Below are positions 1 to 6,251 of a stretch of DNA of 64,000 nucleotides, piece after piece. Position numbers and translations under genes: made by a program. Under the pieces are notes generated by a model. It did not search any database, was not told the DNA's origin, and was given only the letters and a program-made list of their open reading frames with translations. Positions within the stretch are counted from its first letter, which is position 1; each line of letters opens with the position of its first letter. This stretch comes from Oscillospiraceae bacterium (GTDB lineage: Bacteria > Bacillota > Clostridia > Oscillospirales > Acutalibacteraceae). The stretch lies in assembly GCA_015065965.1 (NCBI GenBank), contig SVPH01000001.1:1-64000 (forward strand). Direction: 5' to 3'.

Positions 1-1
1 A

Positions 2-706
2 GCCTCTGCTTCAGATTACAACTCAGACGGTATCATCAATCTTGCTTCAACAACAATCGGAGCAACCGGTGCTCCCGGCGATAAGACACTTGCAGATATC
101 GAATATACCAAGAACACAAAGTGTTCAAACCCCAACCACAAACATATTTCACCTGACAATAAGGTTGACGTTTCAACTGCTGCTCTTCCCGAAAACACAT
201 GGATTTTCCTTGATCAGCACCATGAAGTAGGTAATAACGATGTTGTTCTTAACCTTGTTAAGGCTATCCTCATGAATGATGTTGAAAATGTTAACGATAA
301 CCCCGAAAAATATCCTCAGTTCAACTACTCATGCAACACAAAATATATCCGCCGCTGGAGAATCCCCGATGCACAGAATCTTCTTGAGCAGGATGCAAAA
401 GGCGAAATAACTCTTCCGGCAGAGGACAAAGCAGAACTTGAGGCTGCTATTGCTCAGGGTGAGGAAGTTCTTAACGCAACAGTTGTTGATGTGGAAAAAG
501 TTAAGGCTGCAGAAGACAGACTTAACGCAATCCTTGCAAAATATAACCTTTATACATATCCGGAAGAACCTTCAGGCGCAGATGTGTTCTTTGCAAATGC
601 GCTGGAAGGTACAAGCAAGTTCCTTGTTGATACTATCGGCGGCGGCAGCCTTGTTGACTGGGTACTTTCACCCGTACGCAACATAGCAAGCAAAATATTC
701 GGTTAA
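2..706 (+). CDS. Secreted alpha/beta-hydrolase (lipase-like), paralogue 1, C-terminal part
   Basis: The reading frame is open from the window edge, so the N-terminus, signal peptide and serine motif lie outside. The first ~85 residues align with the C-terminal halves of the two following genes: a DG-I-I-x-L-x-S-T segment carrying the presumed catalytic Asp, an N-H-K-H-I-S block, and the Q-H-H-E segment carrying the presumed catalytic His. A charged helical stretch follows (E-D-K-A-E-L-E-A-A-I), resembling FIVAR-type helical repeats, then a C-terminal amphipathic segment. It is probably the first of three tandem duplicates acting outside the cell on an ester or lipid substrate that I cannot name. 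The exact family is uncertain; a serine hydrolase fold is inferred from the paralogues. Confidence 0.7.
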   Translation, partial: ASASDYNSDGIINLASTTIGATGAPGDKTLADIEYTKNTKCSNPNHKHISPDNKVDVSTAALPENTWIFLDQHHEVGNNDVVLNLVKAILMNDVENVNDNPEKYPQFNYSCNTKYIRRWRIPDAQNLLEQDAKGEITLPAEDKAELEAAIAQGEEVLNATVVDVEKVKAAEDRLNAILAKYNLYTYPEEPSGADVFFANALEGTSKFLVDTIGGGSLVDWVLSPVRNIASKIFG

Positions 707-714
707 TAATCATT

Positions 715-747
715 CAAAGGTGAGCGAAAGTTTTTCGTTCACCTTTG
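715..747 (+). other. Intergenic hairpin between hydrolase paralogues 1 and 2
   Basis: A 12-bp stem (CAAAGGTGAGCG paired with CGTTCACCTTTG, one G-T pair) encloses a 9-nt loop. It lies 8 nt after one hydrolase gene and 23 nt before the next start. It has no downstream T-run, so it is more likely an mRNA stability or processing structure, or a partial attenuator, than a strong terminator. Confidence 0.55.
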
Positions 748-770
748 AAGAATTAAAGGAGGAAGAACAG

Positions 771-2390
771 ATGAAAAAAATAATTTCCATTTTCCTTTGT
801 TTAACAATTGTTTTCTCTGCTTTTTCGGTGAGTGCATCAGCATTTGTTCCGAGTGTTGAGTGTAACAACGGTGATTGTGAGTATTATCCTACAATCATAA
901 TTCCGGGCCTTGGTCAGTCAAGCGTATGGCTTGTTGACGATAACGGAGAATTCGTTGTTGACGGTGACGGCAATAAAACAGCAGTGTTCCCCGGTATTGT
1001 GAATATCGGCGCAATTATAAAAACGGCGCTTGTGCCCCTGCTTCTCTCGGTTGCAACTCAGAGTGACAAAGGCTTCTCGGACGCTGTTGTTGATGTTATT
1101 ATGAATATATTCGGTATCAACCAATGCGATAATAATGCACAACCTTCAAAAAATGTGCGTGTAGAAAAATATCCGTATTCTCTTGCTGATTGCAGCGCAG
1201 AAGAGAAGGAAGCACCTTATCATCATGTTCCTCTTGATGAGCACGAAAGTTGTTATCCCGAAGATCATCTTTATTATTTCTCATACAATTCGTTCGGCAA
1301 CCATATTGATACAGCGAACGAACTTTATGACTATATTCACATGGTTATGGAGCAGACCGGCCATGACAAGGTTATAATCTCTCCCATCAGCCAGGGAGGA
1401 TCTCTTGCAAATGCTCTTTTTGAATATCACCCCGATATTATGGATTGCCTTGCAAAAGTTCTTTACATCGTTCCCTGCCTTGACGGTTCAACCATTATCG
1501 GCGATGTTTTTAACGACAGAGTAAGATTCCTTGACCCCAATGTGCTTTATGACGGCTTCCTTTCAACATTCTTTGATGTTGAAACCGCATCAATGATTGA
1601 AACTCTTGTCAGAATTCTTCCGGACGAGGTTTTGATGAAGGGCCTTGAAAAGGGCGTTGAAGTGCTTGTGAACGATGTTATGACAAAAAGCACAAGCATG
1701 TGGGCAATGTGCCCCACAAGAGATTATCCTTCAGCGGCTGAAAAATATCTTTCAGATCCCGAAAGAGCATCAATCAAAGAGCAGACCGATAAGTATTATA
1801 AAGCACAACTCAATTCGGATAAAAATATTCAGAAACTTATTGACAAGGGCGTTGAAGTGCTCAATGTTGCTGAATATGATATTCAGATGTACGGCGTAGG
1901 CGAATCATATAATATTGAAAACGCAGACGGTATTATTCAACTTGATTCAACCTCAATGGGTGCTTATGCGGCAAATGTCGGCGAAACTCTTCCGGAAGGT
2001 TATGTTCAGCAGAATACAAGCGTGAACTGTTCTGACCCGACTCACAACCATATTTCACCTGACAGAGTTATTGATGCATCAACAGCGATGCTTCCTGATA
2101 CAACATTCTATTTCAAGGGTCAGAAGCACGAGCAGACTGCAATGAATGATACCATTCTTGAAATTGCCCTTGAAATTCTTGAGAATGAAATAACCGATGT
2201 TTATTCAAACCCCGACTATCCTCAGTTCAATGTCTGTGAGCCTTATCCTGCTCAGGAAGAAGGCTTCTTTACAAAACTGAGCGATTGGCTCTTTAAAAAC
2301 TTCGGATCAAACGGATTTTCCGAAATGCCGGTGATTGCCGTTGAAAATCTTTTCAATTATATTGTTTCATTAGTTAAAGGTATATTTTAA
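771..2390 (+). CDS. Secreted alpha/beta-hydrolase (lipase-like), paralogue 2
   Basis: This 539-residue protein has a clear signal peptide (MKK, hydrophobic core, A-S-A near residue 24). ATG 771 is chosen because AAAGGAGGAAG sits just before it; an upstream in-frame GTG at 720 would lie inside a hairpin. Residues 40-50 carry P-G-L-G-Q-S, which could form an oxyanion hole. S207 in P-I-S-Q-G-G is the likely nucleophile, with the usual first glycine replaced by proline. D386 (A-D-G-I-I-Q-L) and H453 (Q-K-H-E-Q) would complete a triad as in LCAT/PGAP1-like lipases. Unlike its neighbours it lacks the helical FIVAR-like insert before its C-terminal amphipathic tail. The substrate is unknown. Confidence 0.8.
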   Translation: MKKIISIFLCLTIVFSAFSVSASAFVPSVECNNGDCEYYPTIIIPGLGQSSVWLVDDNGEFVVDGDGNKTAVFPGIVNIGAIIKTALVPLLLSVATQSDKGFSDAVVDVIMNIFGINQCDNNAQPSKNVRVEKYPYSLADCSAEEKEAPYHHVPLDEHESCYPEDHLYYFSYNSFGNHIDTANELYDYIHMVMEQTGHDKVIISPISQGGSLANALFEYHPDIMDCLAKVLYIVPCLDGSTIIGDVFNDRVRFLDPNVLYDGFLSTFFDVETASMIETLVRILPDEVLMKGLEKGVEVLVNDVMTKSTSMWAMCPTRDYPSAAEKYLSDPERASIKEQTDKYYKAQLNSDKNIQKLIDKGVEVLNVAEYDIQMYGVGESYNIENADGIIQLDSTSMGAYAANVGETLPEGYVQQNTSVNCSDPTHNHISPDRVIDASTAMLPDTTFYFKGQKHEQTAMNDTILEIALEILENEITDVYSNPDYPQFNVCEPYPAQEEGFFTKLSDWLFKNFGSNGFSEMPVIAVENLFNYIVSLVKGIF

Positions 2391-2408
2391 TTAAGGAGGG
2401 GATGAATT

Positions 2409-4214
2409 ATGAAAAAATTAGTTTCTGTTATCCTTGCAATTTCACTTGTTTTTTCGCTTTTCTCAGTCAGCGCATCTGCTGCGGTTAAAACCGATTGCGG
2501 CGGCGACTGCGAGCATTATCCGTCAATCGTTGTTCCCGGTATCGGTCAGTCCCATGTATGGGCGCTTGATGAAAACGGCGAATATCTTGTTGATGATGAC
2601 GGTGATTGGATAAGTTGCTTCCCTGCAATATTTGATGTTGCTACTATTGTTAAAAGAGTGCTTTTCCCTGCTCTTCTTACACTTATTACTCAGCATGATA
2701 TCGGTCTTTCAGATGCGCTCAGCGATGTTGTTCTTGACAGTTTTGCGGTTAACATGTGCGATGAAAACGGTAAGAACACGGGTAACATAAAGGTTGAAAA
2801 ATATCCTTATTCAGTTGCTGAATGCAGTGACTATGAAAAAGAGCAGATTTATGATGCAATTCCTCTTCAGGATTATGCACAACAGGCCGGCGAAGATCAC
2901 CTCTATTTCTTTGCCTACAATTCTTTCGGTAACCACCTTGATGCTGTTAACGAACTTTATGACTTTATTCAGATGGTAAAAGAAGAAACCGGTCATGACA
3001 AGGTTAATATTGTTCCCATCAGCATGGGCGGCTCAATTGCAAACGGACTTCTCGAATATTATCCCGAAGTAGTAAATGACCTTAACAGAGTTGTTTATAT
3101 CGTTCCTGCTCTCAACGGCTCAACAATTGTTGGCGACCTTTACAATAAGGATCTTACATTCCTTGATAAGGATTTCCTTTATAACGGTTTCCTTGAAACC
3201 CTTATGGACGAGGATGAGGCAAGAATGATTGAGGTTATCGCAAGAATTCTTCCCGATAAGGTACTTCTCAAGGTTCTCGGAAGTGTTGTTGACTGCCTTG
3301 TTGAAGAAGTTGCTGCAAATATCACAAGCCTTTGGGCACTCTGCCCCAAGGAATATTACACCGAGGCTGCAAACGAACTTCTTGCAGACAAACCCGTAAT
3401 TAAGGCACAGACCGATAAATATTATAAGGCTCAGGTAAACTCAAACAAGAATATTCAAAGACTTGTTGACAACGGCGTTGAAGTTTTCAACATTGTTGAC
3501 TATGATGTTCCTCTTTACTGCATAGGTGATTCCTGGAACGAAGATAACGCAGACGGCGTTATTCAACTTGCATCAACTTCAATGGGTGCTCACAGTGCAA
3601 TCGTCGGCGAAACTCTTCCTGATGGTTATGTACAGCAGAACACAAGCCCCAACTGCTCAGACCAAACACATAATCATATCTCTGTAGATAGAGTTGTTGA
3701 TGCTTCAACAGGTCTTCTTCCTGACCACACCTTCTATTTTGACGGTCAGAACCATGAGAAGACTGCAAGGAACGATGCTATAATCAAACTTGCAACAAAT
3801 CTTCTTGCAACAAATGAAATCAAAGATGTTTATTCAACAGAAGATTTCCCGCAGTTCAATGCGGCAAGAGACCCCAGAGATCTGAAATCTCTTGTTTCTC
3901 AGGCAAAGACTGTTGACAAGTCAAAACTTTCTGCTGCCGATGCTGCTGAACTTGAGGCAGCAATTGCCGAGGGTGAAGAAATCATCAACAAAACTGCCGG
4001 TGTTTACGGCGAAATTGATGCCAGTGAAGAAAGAATCAGAGCATGTCTTGTTAAGGCAGGCGTAATGACCGCCGAGGAAGAGGAAGAACCTTCACAGTTC
4101 TTCACAAATGCAAGCCTTTGGCTCTATGATAAATACGGCACTGCAGGTTTCAGCCAGATGCCGTTGCTTACAGTAAAACTTATTGTTGATGCTGTTTTCT
4201 CAATTTTTAAATAA
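2409..4214 (+). CDS. Secreted alpha/beta-hydrolase (lipase-like), paralogue 3
   Basis: This 601-residue protein is closely similar to the preceding gene along its whole length and starts 18 nt after it behind AAGGAGGGG, so the two are co-transcribed. A signal peptide ends near residue 24 (S-A-S-A). The presumed triad is S205 in P-I-S-M-G-G, D382 in A-D-G-V-I-Q-L and H449 in Q-N-H-E. Residues ~478-540 form a charged helical module (A-A-D-A-A-E-L-E-A-A-I) shared with paralogue 1 but missing from paralogue 2. The C-terminus again ends in an amphipathic segment of about 40 residues. A secreted lipase or esterase role is inferred from the fold motifs only. Confidence 0.8.
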   Translation: MKKLVSVILAISLVFSLFSVSASAAVKTDCGGDCEHYPSIVVPGIGQSHVWALDENGEYLVDDDGDWISCFPAIFDVATIVKRVLFPALLTLITQHDIGLSDALSDVVLDSFAVNMCDENGKNTGNIKVEKYPYSVAECSDYEKEQIYDAIPLQDYAQQAGEDHLYFFAYNSFGNHLDAVNELYDFIQMVKEETGHDKVNIVPISMGGSIANGLLEYYPEVVNDLNRVVYIVPALNGSTIVGDLYNKDLTFLDKDFLYNGFLETLMDEDEARMIEVIARILPDKVLLKVLGSVVDCLVEEVAANITSLWALCPKEYYTEAANELLADKPVIKAQTDKYYKAQVNSNKNIQRLVDNGVEVFNIVDYDVPLYCIGDSWNEDNADGVIQLASTSMGAHSAIVGETLPDGYVQQNTSPNCSDQTHNHISVDRVVDASTGLLPDHTFYFDGQNHEKTARNDAIIKLATNLLATNEIKDVYSTEDFPQFNAARDPRDLKSLVSQAKTVDKSKLSAADAAELEAAIAEGEEIINKTAGVYGEIDASEERIRACLVKAGVMTAEEEEEPSQFFTNASLWLYDKYGTAGFSQMPLLTVKLIVDAVFSIFK

Positions 4215-4227
4215 TGGTATAAAATAA

Positions 4228-4256
4228 GAAGCCGTCTGCTCAAAGCAGACGGCTTC
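4228..4256. terminator. Bidirectional terminator, hydrolase array / lexA
   Basis: A perfect 13-bp stem (GAAGCCGTCTGCT / AGCAGACGGCTTC) with a 3-nt loop lies between convergent genes. Read on the minus strand it is followed by TTATTTTAT, fitting a lexA terminator. On the plus strand a second hairpin (4257-4287) follows, and the 9-mer CAGACGGCT recurs at 4311-4319 before a T-rich tract. Confidence 0.8.
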
Positions 4257-4336
4257 AGTTTGTCGAAAAACTTGTTTTTCGCAAACTGATATGATGTCGA
4301 GAAAGGAAGTCAGACGGCTCTCTTTTATAATATACA

Positions 4337-4927
4337 TTAATAATATCTGTAACTTGCGATAACTTTACCGAGGATTACAACCTCATCAACTATGATGGGT
4401 TCGTATGCATCATTTTCGGGTTGGAGTCTGAAATGACCGTTTTCTTTGTAGAAGGTCTTAACTGTTGCCGAATCTTCAACAAGAGCAACAACCATTTCAC
4501 CGTTATGAGCGGTGGGTGTTCTTTCAACAATGACAATGTCACCGTCAAGAATTCCTGCCCAGAGCATACTTTCACCCTTGACTTTAAGTGCAAAGAGTTC
4601 CTTATCGCCTGCACCGGGCATTGAGAAAGGAAGATAACCTTCAATTTCTTCAACAGCAAGAATAGGTTGACCGGCTGTAACCGTACCGAGCAGCGGAACA
4701 TGGGTTATGTTTTCAGCCTGACCAACGATTTTGATGCATCTTTTGAGCATTGGAGGACGCTGAATATAACCTGCTGCCTCAAGCGCATCAAGGTTTGCCT
4801 GAACTGATGATGTTGAGCGCAGACCCACAGCCGCACCGATTTCTCTGACACTAGGGGTCATATTTTCTTTAGCCATTTCAACGAGGTATTCATATATTTT
4901 TTGCTGAATAGGAGTGATTGGTTTCAT
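4337..4927 (-). CDS. lexA: LexA repressor of the SOS response
   Basis: This 196-residue protein has an N-terminal winged helix (I-Q-Q-K-I-Y-E-Y-L with P-S-V-R-E-I-G) and a C-terminal S24 peptidase-like domain. The self-cleavage site is A-G in T-V-T-A-G-Q. The Ser of G-E-S-M-L-W-A-G-I and the Lys of A-T-V-K-T form the catalytic dyad. ATG at 4927 is chosen because AGAGGA sits 7 nt upstream; two earlier in-frame starts lack spacing. It represses DNA-repair genes until RecA filaments stimulate cleavage. Palindromic operator-like sites overlap its own promoter, implying autoregulation. The gene is monocistronic and ends at a shared terminator. Confidence 0.95.
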   Translation of the reverse strand: MKPITPIQQKIYEYLVEMAKENMTPSVREIGAAVGLRSTSSVQANLDALEAAGYIQRPPMLKRCIKIVGQAENITHVPLLGTVTAGQPILAVEEIEGYLPFSMPGAGDKELFALKVKGESMLWAGILDGDIVIVERTPTAHNGEMVVALVEDSATVKTFYKENGHFRLQPENDAYEPIIVDEVVILGKVIASYRYY

Positions 4928-4980
4928 AAACATTCCTCTTTTCTTTGATAATAAAAAATGCATTTTTCTTTACCAAACAC

Positions 4981-5020
4981 ATTATAGCACAAATGTTCAG
5001 AAAATGCAAACATTTGTTTG
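4981..5020 (-). promoter_or_regulatory. lexA promoter with two candidate LexA operators
   Basis: On the minus strand TTGCAT (complement of 5004-5009) and TATAAT (complement of 4981-4986) are 17 nt apart. CAAACATTTGTTTG at 5007-5020 resembles the Firmicutes LexA box CGAACATATGTTCG and overlaps the -35. A weaker site, ACAAATGTTCA at 4989-4999, lies between -35 and -10. Autoregulation is inferred. Confidence 0.65.
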
Positions 5021-5052
5021 ACATTTTTTAAAAAAATTTTGCGGTTTGCTAT

Positions 5053-5080
5053 TTGACTATTTTTTAGTATGTGATATAAT
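5053..5080 (+). promoter_or_regulatory. Promoter of the 5129 gene
   Basis: TTGACT (5053-5058) and TATAAT (5075-5080) are separated by 16 nt, about 45 nt upstream of the start codon. The LexA-box-like palindrome at 5007-5020 lies about 33 nt further upstream and may or may not influence it. Confidence 0.7.
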
Positions 5081-5128
5081 TATAAAATAATGGAATAGTG
5101 TACTTGGTAAAAAAGAAAAGGAATTTTT

Positions 5129-6019
5129 ATGGCAGTTTATTCACCGAATCTCAATAAAGAGGCGAAAAATCACGGCAAAAGAAAAAAACTTATTGTCGCG
5201 GTTTCTGTTATTGCTGCCCTGTCGGTGCTTCTTGTTGTGTTCCTTGCATCAAAAAACACTGTTTTTTTTGCCGCTGCAAAAAACAAAGCGGAAAAGTATG
5301 ATTTTGAAACGGCAATTGTGCTTGCTGAGAATTCGGGCAATGAAAATTCAGGCTTGTTGCGTGATTATATTAATCTGCGCCTTGAAATCAACGGCAGTTA
5401 TCCCATGCTGCTCTCGGATTTTGATGTTGAAAAGATAAAATCATGGGCGGAAACAGCAGAGAGAATCGGCGGTCAGAGTGAGTGTTTGGGAGAGAAAATA
5501 TCCGATGATTTACAAGGACTTTCACAAACACTTTCGGAAATCATTTATTGTGAATCCGAATATAAATCCATGAGAGCAGATATACTTAATCTGATGGATG
5601 TATTTAACGAAATAAACCGTTTGCATACCAAGGATGCCGAGGGCAAAAATATATCTTTTACAATTTCTGAAGAAAGAACAAAACTTAACGGTTGGTCTTT
5701 GCTTAACAGCGGTTTGTTATCATTTATTTCAAGAATTCCGGGCAATGAAAAAATTTATCTTATAAATTATCTTGCCAAAGAGGCACAAGGTGAGATTTCC
5801 GAAATAAATTCTGCAATTGATTCTGTTGCGGCAAGCGGATATTCCGATACGGACCTTGTGCGTTTCAGCGGTGAAGCAGTCAGAAGATTCCCTGATATAT
5901 CAAACAGTTCAGGAGAAAGCGTAAATCTGCTTGATAAAGAAAAGTATGAGCAGTTCATGTATGACGAGATGTGCCGTATTCTGACTGAAACGCTCGCACC
6001 GTATTATGTGGCAAAGTAA
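5129..6019 (+). CDS. Hypothetical protein with one N-terminal membrane anchor
   Basis: This is a 296-residue protein that I do not recognise. A basic N-terminus (K-R-K-K) is followed by one hydrophobic helix at about residues 22-43. The remainder, predicted extracytoplasmic, is hydrophilic and alpha-helical with many Glu, Ser and Leu. It has no visible catalytic motif, cysteine pair or repeat. AAAAGGAA precedes the ATG. It has its own promoter and lies between divergent lexA and the riboswitch-controlled ATPase gene, so context gives no function. The segment A-E-K-Y-D-F-E-T-A after the anchor slightly recalls a TPR-like helix, but this is weak. Confidence 0.75.
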   Translation: MAVYSPNLNKEAKNHGKRKKLIVAVSVIAALSVLLVVFLASKNTVFFAAAKNKAEKYDFETAIVLAENSGNENSGLLRDYINLRLEINGSYPMLLSDFDVEKIKSWAETAERIGGQSECLGEKISDDLQGLSQTLSEIIYCESEYKSMRADILNLMDVFNEINRLHTKDAEGKNISFTISEERTKLNGWSLLNSGLLSFISRIPGNEKIYLINYLAKEAQGEISEINSAIDSVAASGYSDTDLVRFSGEAVRRFPDISNSSGESVNLLDKEKYEQFMYDEMCRILTETLAPYYVAK

Positions 6020-6042
6020 ACAATAATTGAATTGCGTTACCA

Positions 6043-6071
6043 TTGACAACCAATATTTTCTATGTTAAAAT
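6043..6071 (+). promoter_or_regulatory. Promoter of the riboswitch-ATPase transcript
   Basis: TTGACA (6043-6048) and TAAAAT (6066-6071) are 17 nt apart, placing transcription start near 6079, immediately before the riboswitch P1 stem. Confidence 0.75.
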
Positions 6072-6081
6072 ATTGCTGTAA

Positions 6082-6217
6082 GTTAAAGGGGAGTAGCTTA
6101 GTGGCTCCGTCATGACCGATTGTCAACACTCGGCGCATTATGCGTCTGGCAAACGGCCCGTTTGGGAAGCAAGACCTTTGACAGAGAACAGCCTATATTC
6201 TCTGTCAGAGGTTTTTT
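6082..6217 (+). promoter_or_regulatory. yybP-ykoY (Mn2+) riboswitch
   Basis: The segment carries the hallmark GGGGAGTAGC near its 5' end and GCAAGACCTTTGAC near its 3' end, as in the yybP-ykoY family of manganese sensors. P1 pairs GTTAAAGG (6082-6089) with CCTTTGAC (6175-6182). The same CCTTTGAC strand also forms the 5' arm of the terminator at 6174-6212, so aptamer closure and termination are mutually exclusive. That predicts an ON switch in which Mn2+ binding allows transcription of the downstream transporter. Confidence 0.88.
6174..6217 (+). terminator. Riboswitch expression-platform terminator
   Basis: A 15-bp stem (ACCTTTGACAGAGAA / TTCTCTGTCAGAGGT, one T-G pair) with a 9-nt loop is followed by TTTTTT. 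Its 5' arm overlaps riboswitch P1, the basis for ligand-dependent read-through. Confidence 0.88.
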
Positions 6218-6251
6218 ATATTATGAAAACTTTTTGAAAGGAATGACTCAA

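Noticed and set aside
6085-6180. Possible tRNA-like fold near GGGGAGTAGC
   Set aside because: No anticodon arm, T-arm consensus or CCA end; the sequence fits the yybP-ykoY riboswitch instead.
6120-6251. N-terminal extension of the P-type ATPase reading frame
   Set aside because: The stretch is the riboswitch aptamer and terminator; a well-spaced ribosome binding site precedes ATG 6252.
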